Below, in pieces: positions 1-5,621 of a stretch of DNA of 10,421 nt. The stretch's first letter is position 1. Each line of letters starts with the position of its first letter. Made by a program: the position numbers and the translations under genes. This DNA comes from Actinomycetota bacterium. GTDB taxonomy: Bacteria; Actinomycetota; CADDZG01; WHSQ01. Below the pieces are notes generated by a model. The model saw only the letters and a list, made by a program, of their open reading frames with translations. It ran no database searches and was not told the origin of the DNA. The DNA lies in the NCBI GenBank assembly GCA_013695055.1, contig JACDBF010000311.1, positions 1 through 10,421 of the forward strand, given 5' to 3'.

Positions 1-545
1 CGATCCAAGAAATAGATGATGTTCTGCCGGTTGGGCGGCAGAAAGATCGTGAGCAGGCGAGAGCCGTCGAGGGGCGGAAGAGGCACCAGGTTGAAGACGG
101 CAAGCAGGATGTTGATGGACATGAACAGGAAGAGGAAGCGACCCAGCCCGCTGATGGTGGCGACGGTGCCCGACGGATCGATCTCACTTGTGAGGACGAA
201 GGCGACGCCGGCGACGGTCGCGAGCAAAAGGTTCATCAACGGGCCGGCGAGAGCGACCATCGCCGCGCCGAAGCGTCGCGACGAAAGGGCCTGGGGCCGA
301 AACTCCACGGCCTTGCCCCAGCCGAACCCCGCGAGGAATATCAGAAGCGTGCCCAACGGATCAAGGTGACGGGCCGGGTTGAGCGTCACTCTGCCCATCG
401 CCCGGGGGAGCCGGTCGCCCTGGAGGTCGGCGGCCAGGGCGTGAGCGAACTCGTGCAGGGTGATCGCCCCCAGCAGAGAGACGGCAAGGAGAACGAAGGT
501 AAAGGGGTCGTCCTGAAGTATGCCCAGGAGGCCGAAGTTTCCCAT
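1..545 (-). CDS. Site-2 protease family protein (peptidase M50), C-terminus beyond the window
   Basis: Intramembrane zinc metalloprotease of the M50 family (compact YwhC-like type); such enzymes cut membrane-embedded substrates, but the target here is unknown. Reading the minus strand from ATG at 545 gives 181 codons before the window edge. Visible features: a first hydrophobic segment (about residues 15-30) running into the zinc motif HEFAH (31-35), the NPARHLDPLGT segment (56-66), a hydrophobic stretch near 66-76, another at 94-118 with GPLMN, and a third at 137-152 leading into NLVPLPPLDG (152-161), whose Asp160 is the expected third zinc ligand. The catalytic core is therefore complete; only the C-terminal tail is missing. 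The start has no Shine-Dalgarno sequence, but a TACAAT box lies 9 nt upstream, so the message may be leaderless. It is divergent from trpS. The family call is firm; the substrate is not known. Confidence 0.9.
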   Translation of the reverse strand, partial: MGNFGLLGILQDDPFTFVLLAVSLLGAITLHEFAHALAADLQGDRLPRAMGRVTLNPARHLDPLGTLLIFLAGFGWGKAVEFRPQALSSRRFGAAMVALAGPLMNLLLATVAGVAFVLTSEIDPSGTVATISGLGRFLFLFMSINILLAVFNLVPLPPLDGSRLLTIFLPPNRQNIIYFLD

Positions 546-554
546 AAGGCCGGT

Positions 555-560
555 ATTGTA
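555..560 (-). promoter_or_regulatory. Candidate -10 box (TACAAT) for the site-2 protease gene
   Basis: On the minus strand TACAAT ends 9 nt before the ATG at 545, matching TATAAT at 5 of 6 positions. Transcription would begin about 7 nt downstream, almost at the start codon, and no Shine-Dalgarno sequence is present; both fit a leaderless message, which is common in actinomycetes. No good -35 box is seen 16-18 nt upstream, so this is a tentative call. Confidence 0.35.
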
Positions 561-600
561 GGCCGCTTCACAGCCGAGGCGGCCGCTCCCGCCTGTCGAG

Positions 601-606
601 GGAGGG
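601..606 (+). promoter_or_regulatory. Shine-Dalgarno GGAGGG that bears on the trpS start
   Basis: GGAGGG is followed by a 6-nt spacer CAAACT and then CTG (613-615), in frame with trpS and 12 codons upstream of the GTG at 649. The same 12-mer GGAGGGCAAACT recurs at 4456-4467 as the apparent ribosome binding site of tyrA. The GTG at 649 has only AGAGG directly abutting it, too close to act as a normal Shine-Dalgarno sequence. Confidence 0.5.
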
Positions 607-648
607 CAAACTCTGGACCAGGACTCGAGCCTTAGAGATACAAAGAGG

Positions 649-1629
649 GTGTTCAGCGGCATTCAGCCGACCGGGGACTTCCACCTCGGCAATCTCTTGG
701 GAGCCGTCGACAACTGGGTGCCTCTGCAGGACACGCACGACGCCTACTACTGTGTCGTCGACTTGCACGCGGCGACCGTCCCGTGGGACCCGGCCGCTCT
801 CAGGCGTGAGGTGCTGTCGATGACCGCGCTGCTCATAGCTTGCGGCCTCGACCCCGAGCGGTCCATCCTCTTCGTTCAATCGCATGTTCCCTACCACTCC
901 GAGCTGTGCTGGATCCTGACCTGCATCGCGCGCATGGGAGAGCTACGGCGCATGGTGCAGTTCAAGGAGAAGTCGAAGGGCGAGAGCGAGTCGGTCGGCG
1001 TGGGTCTGTTGACCTACCCGGCGCTGCAGGCCGCCGACGTCCTTCTCTATCGCGCCCATGGAGTGCCGATCGGGGAGGACCAGCGACAGCACATCGAGCT
1101 CATGCGGACGCTCGCCGGGCGCTTCAATCAGACCTTCGGGCCCGCCTTCGTTGTGCCCGAGCCCTGGATTCGCGAGGAGGGCGCCCGCATCAGGGCCCTC
1201 GACAACCCGGACGAGAAGATGAGCAAGTCGACGCCGAGACCGGCCTCGAAGATTCTGCTCACGGATTCTCCGACAATCATCGCCAAGAAGATCCGCTCGG
1301 CCGTGACCGACTCCGGCAGGGAAGTGCGGGCGGCCGGCGATAAGCCGGCGATCACCAACCTGCTCACGATTTTCTCTCTGGTGACGAAGACGCCGATCCC
1401 AGAGCTGGAGGAACGCTATGAGGGGACCGGTTACGCAGCCTTCAAGGTGGCGCTCGCGGATGCGGTCGTAGACGCGTTGGCGCCCATCCAGAAGCGCTAT
1501 GAAGAGCTCGTTTCCGACCGGGGCGAGATCGAGCGCACCCTGGCGGACGGCGCATCCCGGGCCGAAGCTGAGGCGGGCGCCACCATGGCCGACGTGCGCG
1601 CCAAGACGGGCCTGGGACCGCCCGCCTAA
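649..1629 (+). CDS. trpS: Tryptophan--tRNA ligase (TrpRS)
   Basis: Cytoplasmic class I aminoacyl-tRNA synthetase that charges tRNA-Trp using ATP. The Rossmann-fold signature SGIQPTGDFHLGN (residues 3-15) carries the HIGH-type motif HLGN. KMSKS is exact at 190-194. The tryptophan-pocket segment TYPALQAADVLLY and the following GEDQRQHIELMR are typical of bacterial TrpRS. At 326 residues the length is normal. The start is uncertain: GTG at 649 is the only canonical choice, but it removes the usual few residues before the first strand (family N-termini resemble K-x-V-F-S-G) and lacks a properly spaced ribosome binding site. CTG at 613, after GGAGGG with a 6-nt spacer, would add 12 residues ending in TKR and looks better by context. 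The gene is divergent from the M50 protease and 163 bp from scpA. No T-box leader is visible. Confidence 0.96.
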   Translation: MFSGIQPTGDFHLGNLLGAVDNWVPLQDTHDAYYCVVDLHAATVPWDPAALRREVLSMTALLIACGLDPERSILFVQSHVPYHSELCWILTCIARMGELRRMVQFKEKSKGESESVGVGLLTYPALQAADVLLYRAHGVPIGEDQRQHIELMRTLAGRFNQTFGPAFVVPEPWIREEGARIRALDNPDEKMSKSTPRPASKILLTDSPTIIAKKIRSAVTDSGREVRAAGDKPAITNLLTIFSLVTKTPIPELEERYEGTGYAAFKVALADAVVDALAPIQKRYEELVSDRGEIERTLADGASRAEAEAGATMADVRAKTGLGPPA

Positions 1630-1745
1630 GGCGAGCAAGGCCCGGCCCAAGCCGTTCGGGGGGCCGTGAAAGCCGTGTGGGGCGGGTCCGAGCGAATAAG
1701 GTGGCCCGAAAGGTATCGCTGTGGCCGGCCGTGGCCTGAAGGGAC

Positions 1746-1774
1746 CAAGTCGAGTTGTCGACAAGTCGATATAG
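1746..1774 (+). repeat. Intergenic repeat copy 1 (AAGTC-N8-GACAAG) in the trpS-scpA gap
   Basis: Core AAGTC at 1747-1751, 8-nt spacer, GACAAG at 1760-1765. The octamer CAAGTCGA occurs twice, at 1746-1753 and 1762-1769, exactly 16 bp apart, and TTGTCGACAA (1755-1764) is a perfect palindrome. The rest of the 1630-1792 gap holds three GTGGCC words (1701, 1721, 1731) but no recognisable gene and no U-tract terminator. Confidence 0.7.
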
Positions 1775-1792
1775 CGTTGCGATTGGGGCCGG

Positions 1793-2581
1793 ATGAGCTA
1801 CGAAGTCCGGCTTCAGGTGTTCGAGGGTCCTCTGGATCTGTTGCTCCACCTGATTACGCGCAAGCGCGTAGACATCTACGAGGTGTCGATAGCGACGATC
1901 ACCGAGGAGTATCTTGCGGCCGTCGCGAGCGCGGACGAGCTGGATCTCGAGAGCTCCACCGGTTTTTTGGTCGTGGCCGCTAGCCTGCTCGAGCTCAAAG
2001 CGGCCCGGTTGTTGCCGTCGAACGCCCAAGATCCCGAGGCCGGAGACCTCCTTGAGGAGAGAGATCTGCTGCTTGCTCGACTCGTGGAGTGCGCCACTTT
2101 CCGCGAGGCGGGGGCCTGGATTCTCGTTCGGATGGAGCTGGGGATGGCCTATCACGCTCGTCGAGCGCCGCTGGAAGATCAGTTCGTGGTCGCGGCGCCG
2201 GATCTATTGGCCGGGACTACGGTCATCGATGTCGCCCACGCGGCGGCAGCGGCTCTTGCCCCCAAACCTTCGGTGGAGGTCGATACTTCTCACCTGCAGC
2301 CGATCCGCGCTTCGGTGCGTGAGGCGATCGCCGATATCGCAACCCGCCTGGGAGCGCGCAAGCAGATGTCCTTCGAGGCGCTGTGCGACATCCACCTCGA
2401 GCGCATCGAGATAGTGGTGCGCTTCTTGGCCCTCCTTGAGCTCCTGAAGGCGGGCGCGTTGGAGCTCGGTCAGACCGAGCGCTTTGGGACGATAACGGCG
2501 TCCTGGACCGGGGAGGTCGGCGTCGATGAGGTGCTCGCCGACGTCGAGGAGTACGCGGGAGATCGAGAGGTTAGAGCGTGA
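1793..2581 (+). CDS. scpA: Segregation and condensation protein A (kleisin)
   Basis: Kleisin subunit that bridges the two heads of the SMC ring; with ScpB it forms the bacterial condensin acting in chromosome compaction and segregation. The N-terminus MSYEVRLQVFEGPLDLLLHLI with the K-x-VDIYEVSIA-ITEEYL segment (residues 1-45) is the diagnostic ScpA signature and forms the helical domain that contacts the SMC neck. A variable acidic middle follows. The C-terminal winged-helix part (about 185-250) contains FEALCD, RIEIVVRFLALLELLKAG and LGQ-ERFG-I, which bind the SMC head. Its 262 residues are usual for the family. ATG at 1793 is chosen because the conserved N-terminus begins there, although only a weak GGGG precedes it. 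Its TGA overlaps the scpB GTG by 4 bp, indicating translational coupling in the order scpA-scpB-rluB found across Actinomycetota and Firmicutes. Confidence 0.96.
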   Translation: MSYEVRLQVFEGPLDLLLHLITRKRVDIYEVSIATITEEYLAAVASADELDLESSTGFLVVAASLLELKAARLLPSNAQDPEAGDLLEERDLLLARLVECATFREAGAWILVRMELGMAYHARRAPLEDQFVVAAPDLLAGTTVIDVAHAAAAALAPKPSVEVDTSHLQPIRASVREAIADIATRLGARKQMSFEALCDIHLERIEIVVRFLALLELLKAGALELGQTERFGTITASWTGEVGVDEVLADVEEYAGDREVRA

Positions 2582-3132
2582 CGGACGACCGCAAGGTGAT
2601 CGAAGCGATTCTCCTGCTGGCGTCCGAGCCGGTGCCGGCAAGCGCTATCGGCGAGGTGCTCGAGAGGCCCCGAGCGGAGGTTACGGGCGCTTTGCAAGAG
2701 CTGGCGGACGGTTACACGGCCGAAGAGCGCGGCTTCGTGCTGAGGGAGGTCGCGGGCGGCTGGCGGCTCTACACGAGCCCCGATTGTGCTCCATGGCTCG
2801 AGCGATTCGTATCTCGCGGCGGAGCGGGCAGACTCACTACGGCTGCCCTCGAGGTCTTGGCCATCGTCGCCTACCGGGGGCCGCTGGCGCGCTCCGAGAT
2901 AGCCGAGATCCGCGGCGTCGATTCCGACGGCGTCGTCAAGACGCTCTTGCAAAGAGAGCTGTTGAAAATAGGGCCGGCCGACCAAGGTCCCCCGATGCTC
3001 TTCTCGGTGAGCGAGGAGTTCCTCGAACGAATGGGACTTCGGTCTACCGCCGACCTCCCGTCCCTAAGCGACTTCATGCCCGACGCCGAGAGCGTCGAGG
3101 ATATGGAGGCGAAGCTCTCGCCGCGCGGGTGA
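2578..3132 (+). CDS. scpB: Segregation and condensation protein B
   Basis: Dimeric winged-helix partner (kite protein) of ScpA in the SMC-ScpAB complex. The N-terminus reads KVIEAILLLASEPVPASAIGEVL, the first winged helix. The middle has ERGFVLREVAGGWRLYTSP, and the second domain has LTTAALEVLAIVAYRGPLARSEIAEIRGVDSDGVVKTLLQRELLK, the most conserved ScpB block, with the family hallmark ALE-LAI-AY--P--R-EI--IRGV. Its 184 residues are normal. Translation starts at GTG 2578 within the GTGA that ends scpA, and the gene ends in another GTGA from which rluB starts. The three genes are therefore tightly co-translated. Nothing in the sequence departs from the family. Confidence 0.96.
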   Translation: MTDDRKVIEAILLLASEPVPASAIGEVLERPRAEVTGALQELADGYTAEERGFVLREVAGGWRLYTSPDCAPWLERFVSRGGAGRLTTAALEVLAIVAYRGPLARSEIAEIRGVDSDGVVKTLLQRELLKIGPADQGPPMLFSVSEEFLERMGLRSTADLPSLSDFMPDAESVEDMEAKLSPRG

Positions 3133-3845
3133 GACAGGAGCGACTCCAGAAGGTCTTGGCGCGCGCCGGCGTCGGCTCACGCCGGATGGTCGAGGACATG
3201 ATCCGCGCCGGTCGCATCGTCGTGAACGGGGAACGAGCCATACTCGGCCGACGCATCGATGTCTCTAAGGATGCAGTTGAAGTTGATGGTTTGCCGGTCC
3301 CTGTCCGCACCGACCTCGTCTACTACGCCCTGAACAAGCCATCCGGCGTAGTCACTTCGGCGACCGATCCCGAAGGCCGCCCCACGGTGTTGGACTACAT
3401 CGATGAGGTCCGGCGGGTATGGCCGGTCGGGCGGCTCGACATCGACACAGAGGGCCTGCTCCTGCTCACCAACGATGGCGAGCTCACGCACCGCCTGACC
3501 CACCCCAGCTTTGGCGTGATGAAGACCTACCTCGCGGAGATTCGCGGCGATGTCGGGGGACGCGCGCTCAAGGCCCTGAGTCGGGGCGTCCCGTTGGAGG
3601 ATGGTGCCAGCGCCCCCGCCCACGCGTCGCTCGTCGAGAAGGTCGGCGGCAGCTCGCTCGTTGAGCTGTCCATCGCCGAAGGCCGCAATCGAGAGGTCCG
3701 CAGGATGTTCGAGGCGCTCGACTATCAAGTGACGCGTCTCGTCCGGATCGCGGTGGGGCCCGTGCGCCTGGGGCGACTGAAGTCCGGCACCATTCGACGA
3801 TTGAGTCACGACGACGTGAGGGCGCTCTATCGTGCGGGGCGGTGA
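3129..3845 (+). CDS. rluB: 23S rRNA pseudouridine synthase, RluB type
   Basis: Converts a uridine in the peptidyl-transferase region of 23S rRNA (U2605 in E. coli numbering, if orthologous) to pseudouridine. The N-terminal S4 RNA-binding domain covers about residues 3-50 (RLQKVLARAGVGSRRMVEDMI--GRI-VNG). The RsuA/RluB/E/F catalytic domain follows with YYALNKPSGVVTSATDPEGRPTV. GRLDIDTEGLLLLTNDGEL carries the catalytic Asp104, and the C-terminal signature EGRNREVRRMFEALDYQVTRLVRIAVGPVRLG is present. The open frame continues far upstream through scpB, but GTG 3129, overlapping the scpB stop, gives the normal 238-residue protein beginning just before the S4 domain. RluB next to scpAB is a standard arrangement. 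RsuA- or RluE/F-type specificity cannot be excluded from sequence alone. Confidence 0.94.
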   Translation: MRQERLQKVLARAGVGSRRMVEDMIRAGRIVVNGERAILGRRIDVSKDAVEVDGLPVPVRTDLVYYALNKPSGVVTSATDPEGRPTVLDYIDEVRRVWPVGRLDIDTEGLLLLTNDGELTHRLTHPSFGVMKTYLAEIRGDVGGRALKALSRGVPLEDGASAPAHASLVEKVGGSSLVELSIAEGRNREVRRMFEALDYQVTRLVRIAVGPVRLGRLKSGTIRRLSHDDVRALYRAGR

Positions 3846-3877
3846 GTTAGCTTCGCCCAGGGGGTATTTCTCCAATG

Positions 3878-3936
3878 GTCGACTTGGCGACAGAGACGCA
3901 AGTCGTCTTAGCGGCAAGGCGACGAGTCGACTTGCG
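3878..3936 (+). repeat. Composite intergenic repeat copy 2 with inverted CAAGTCG / CGACTTG words
   Basis: The core AAGTC (3900-3904), 8-nt spacer and GGCAAG (3913-3918) fit the repeat family with one change. It is framed by two same-orientation GTCGACTTG words at 3878-3886 and 3926-3934, 48 bp apart. CGCAAGTCG (3897-3905) and CGACTTGCG (3928-3936) form a perfect 9-bp inverted repeat around a 22-nt loop. No U-tract follows, so it is not a classical intrinsic terminator. Confidence 0.65.
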
Positions 3937-3985
3937 CGGCGAACCGGGCCCTTGGTGACAGAACGAAATAGGGGTTTTGGCGACA
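3883..3985 (+). repeat. Three copies of YTTGGYGACA in the rluB-aroH gap
   Basis: CTTGGCGACA at 3883-3892, CTTGGTGACA at 3951-3960 and TTTGGCGACA at 3976-3985; the first two extend their match to 12 positions with one mismatch (…GACAGA). They lie on one strand in the 210-bp gap 3846-4055, which holds no coding sequence I can support. They may be operator-like sites upstream of aroH or part of the dispersed repeat. Confidence 0.5.
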
Positions 3986-4019
3986 TACGAATGAGAGGCT
4001 GCATTGCGCAGGAAATAGG

Positions 4020-4056
4020 AGCTAAGTCTCTTCATAGACAAGGATACGTGTAGCTA
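4020..4056 (+). repeat. Intergenic repeat copy 3: 32-bp unit flanked by AGCTA direct repeats, aroH leader
   Basis: The direct repeat AGCTA occurs at 4020-4024 and 4052-4056, exactly 32 bp apart. The unit contains AAGTCTCTT (4024-4032) and GACAAGGA (4037-4044), giving AAGTC-N8-GACAAG. It lies between an AGGAG (4017-4021) and the aroH ATG at 4056, and its AAGGA (4040-4044) may now serve as the ribosome binding site, 11 nt before the ATG. It aligns without gaps to the unit at 5572-5603. Confidence 0.6.
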
Positions 4057-4448
4057 TGTCGACAAATTCACTCGATCCCGTGTCCCGGCAACGGATGAGC
4101 GCTCTGCGGGGCGCCACGACGGTGGCGGTCGATGATGCCGCCGCGATCGTCGAGGCAGCGTCGGAATTGCTGAGAGCGATGCTCGAGCGAAACGAGGTCG
4201 AGGATGTGGACGTGGTGAGCCTCATCTTCACGGCCACCCCGGACTTGATCGCTGAGTTCCCGGCCGCGGCGGCGCGCGTTGTCGGGATACCTCATGTGCC
4301 CCGCCTGTGCGCGTCCGAGATCCCCGTGCCGGGCGCTCTCGCGCGCTGCGTGCGAGTGCTGATGCATGTGTACACGGCGCGTGATGCGAGCTCGCTGAGG
4401 CACGTTTACCTCCGGGGGGCGCAGAGCCTTCAGGACGACCGGATGTGA
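4056..4448 (+). CDS. aroH: Chorismate mutase, AroH type
   Basis: Catalyses the rearrangement of chorismate to prephenate, the first committed step to tyrosine and phenylalanine. The 130-residue protein matches the trimeric pseudo-alpha/beta-barrel AroH class typified by B. subtilis, not the all-helical AroQ class. The ALRGATTV segment (16-23) supplies the active-site Arg18. SLIFTATPDL--EFPA-AAR (55-74) is the family core, and CASEIPVPGALARCVRVLMHV (85-105) supplies Cys85, Glu88 and Arg100, matching Cys75, Glu78 and Arg90 of B. subtilis AroH. RHVYL (115-119) supplies Tyr118. All key residues are therefore present. ATG 4056 is preferred for its AAGGA; ATG 4095 would start nearer the conserved block (MSALRGATTV) and is the alternative. 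It is followed 43 bp later by tyrA, which uses its product. Confidence 0.94.
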   Translation: MSTNSLDPVSRQRMSALRGATTVAVDDAAAIVEAASELLRAMLERNEVEDVDVVSLIFTATPDLIAEFPAAAARVVGIPHVPRLCASEIPVPGALARCVRVLMHVYTARDASSLRHVYLRGAQSLQDDRM

Positions 4449-4455
4449 AGGTCGA

Positions 4456-4461
4456 GGAGGG
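4456..4461 (+). promoter_or_regulatory. Shine-Dalgarno GGAGGG displaced from the tyrA start
   Basis: A strong GGAGGG lies 30 nt before the tyrA ATG, too far for normal use. The 23 bp at 4466-4488 occupy the interval. If they are removed between the CTAA direct repeats, the sequence becomes GGAGGGCAAACTAATG, with an ideal 7-nt spacer. No other Shine-Dalgarno sequence precedes ATG 4492, and an in-frame TAG at 4486-4488 rules out an upstream start. Confidence 0.55.
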
Positions 4462-4465
4462 CAAA

Positions 4466-4488
4466 CTAACGTTCCAGTTGACAGTTAG
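4466..4488 (+). repeat. 23-bp repeat variant between ribosome binding site and start of tyrA
   Basis: Begins CTAAC and ends GTTAG (a 5-bp terminal inverted repeat) with a central AGTTGAC. The 4-bp direct repeat CTAA occurs at 4466-4469 and 4489-4492. The same 23-bp length, CTAAC start, AGTTGAC core and TAG end occur inverted at 8914-8936. TTGACA (4478-4483) is also a perfect -35 consensus, but no matching -10 box lies at the right distance. Confidence 0.55.
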
Positions 4489-4491
4489 CTA

Positions 4492-5586
4492 ATGGGCCGC
4501 CGGGTAGCGATCTTGGGCACCGGCCTCATCGGAGGCTCTATCGGTCTGGGCCTAGCTGCCGGGCGACTTGGCCCAGATATCGTCGGATACGATCCCGATG
4601 CCCGCGCGGCGGCCATCGCGCGGAAGCGCGGGGCAGTCGGCAGCGTTGCGGGCTCCGCCGCCGAGGCCGTGACGGGAGCGGCGATGGTGATCGTCTGTAT
4701 GCCGGTAGACCTGATGCCGGCCTCCTTCGCCAGCCTGGAAGAGCGGGTGCCACCCGACGCGGTCGTCACGGACGTCGGGAGCGCCAAGGGCGGAGTCGTG
4801 CGGGCCGGCGAGAGCGCCTTCGGCGCCCGCTTCGTGGGAGGACATCCCATGGCCGGCTCCGAGAGGCACGGCGCGGCCGCGGCCGATGGGCGTCTCTTCG
4901 AGGCTGCCTCATGGATTCTCACGCCGACGGCACGGACTTCTTCGTCCGCGTATGCGTCCGTCACCGAGGTGGTCTCGGCCCTGGGTGCAACCGCGGTGGC
5001 GCTCGATCCCGAGGTGCACGACGATCTCGTCGCGCGCGTGAGCCATCTGCCCCAGCTGGCGGCGAGCGCCCTCGTTGATCTGGCCGTGGGGACGGGCAGC
5101 CGCAAGGAGCTCTTGGGTTTGGCGGGGGCGGGCTTCCGCGACGTGACCCGGATCGCGGCCAGCAACCCCGACCTGTGGGTCGCGATCATCAAGTCGAACC
5201 CTCACGCCGTGCTCGATGGGTTGGTCCGCCTCGAGGATAGGCTTAGGTCACTTCGCCACAGCCTCGCAGGCGAGCGATGGGGCGAGCTTCGCTCCTTCCT
5301 CGAGGCCGCGCGGTCGGCTCGTCTCGAGCTCTTCGCAAAACCTGAGTTCGGTGGCCACCCCATAGGGCTGTCGATGCTCGTGCCGGACAGGCCCGGGGTG
5401 CTGGCCGAGGTCACGACTGCCGCGGGAGAGCTAGGCGCTAACATCGAGGATCTCCGCATCGTGCATTCCACCGAAGGCGGGCGGGGTCGACTCGAGTTGG
5501 TAGTGGCGGGGGAGGCGAGCGCAACCCGTCTCGTGGAGCGCCTGCGCGCCCTGGGCTATCGAGCCGAAAAGGAACAAGTCTCTTAG
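4492..5586 (+). CDS. tyrA: Prephenate (or arogenate) dehydrogenase with C-terminal ACT domain
   Basis: Oxidatively decarboxylates prephenate (or arogenate) on the way to tyrosine. The N-terminal Rossmann domain starts with GTGLIGGSIGLGL (9-21). TDVGSAKG (93-100) supplies the catalytic-region Ser97, HPMAGSERHG (118-127) carries catalytic His118, and Arg220 in FRDVTR matches the substrate-binding arginine of the family. A C-terminal ACT domain (about 291-360, LSMLVPDRPGVLAEVTTAAGE…) suggests feedback control by an amino acid, probably tyrosine. The usual SHLPH motif reads SHLPQ (184-188), losing the second histidine, so substrate preference is open. The 364 residues resemble the B. subtilis-type enzyme. 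ATG 4492 is fixed by the in-frame TAG just upstream. The gene ends inside a repeat copy that supplies its TAG. Confidence 0.94.
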   Translation: MGRRVAILGTGLIGGSIGLGLAAGRLGPDIVGYDPDARAAAIARKRGAVGSVAGSAAEAVTGAAMVIVCMPVDLMPASFASLEERVPPDAVVTDVGSAKGGVVRAGESAFGARFVGGHPMAGSERHGAAAADGRLFEAASWILTPTARTSSSAYASVTEVVSALGATAVALDPEVHDDLVARVSHLPQLAASALVDLAVGTGSRKELLGLAGAGFRDVTRIAASNPDLWVAIIKSNPHAVLDGLVRLEDRLRSLRHSLAGERWGELRSFLEAARSARLELFAKPEFGGHPIGLSMLVPDRPGVLAEVTTAAGELGANIEDLRIVHSTEGGRGRLELVVAGEASATRLVERLRALGYRAEKEQVS

Positions 5587-5608
5587 TTGACTTGGAGATA
5601 AATGAACA
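5572..5608 (+). repeat. Intergenic repeat copy 4: 32-bp unit flanked by GAACA at the tyrA/aroA junction
   Basis: The direct repeat GAACA occurs at 5572-5576 and 5604-5608, 32 bp apart. Inside are AAGTC (5576-5580), 8 nt and GACTTG (5589-5594); CAAGTC (5575-5580) and GACTTG form a 6-bp inverted repeat with an 8-nt loop. AAGTCTCTT is identical to the aroH-leader copy, and 18 of 32 positions match overall in ungapped alignment. The tyrA stop TAG (5584-5586) lies inside. Confidence 0.6.
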
Positions 5609-5613
5609 GGGGG
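5608..5613 (+). promoter_or_regulatory. Ribosome binding site AGGGGG that fixes the aroA start
   Basis: AGGGGG with an 8-nt spacer precedes GTG at 5622. The upstream in-frame TTG at 5592 has no Shine-Dalgarno sequence and lies within the repeat copy, so GTG 5622 is the supported start. Confidence 0.65.
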
Positions 5614-5621
5614 ACAAATCT

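Noticed and set aside
16..635. Two plus-strand open frames over the left end
   Set aside because: The minus strand here encodes an intact M50 core with HEFAH and NLVPLPPLDG; the plus frames are shadows.
546..648. T-box leader upstream of trpS
   Set aside because: The gap is too short, with no T-box motif or specifier stem.
1224..1240. CAAGTCGAC followed at 8 nt by GAC, resembling the repeat, inside trpS
   Set aside because: It encodes the conserved KMSKS loop and lacks the GACAAG half; coding constraint explains it.
943..1764. Long minus-strand open frame across trpS, and similar ones across scpA, tyrA and aroA
   Set aside because: Antisense shadows of conserved GC-rich genes, with no motif and low-complexity Arg/Gly/Pro/Ala composition.
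2526..3128. Open frame extending rluB upstream through scpB
   Set aside because: It overlaps the conserved scpB completely and reads as Arg-rich shadow sequence; the S4 domain starts right after GTG 3129.
5592..5621. TTG 5592 as the aroA start
   Set aside because: No Shine-Dalgarno sequence; it lies inside the repeat; GTG 5622 has AGGGGG at a good distance.
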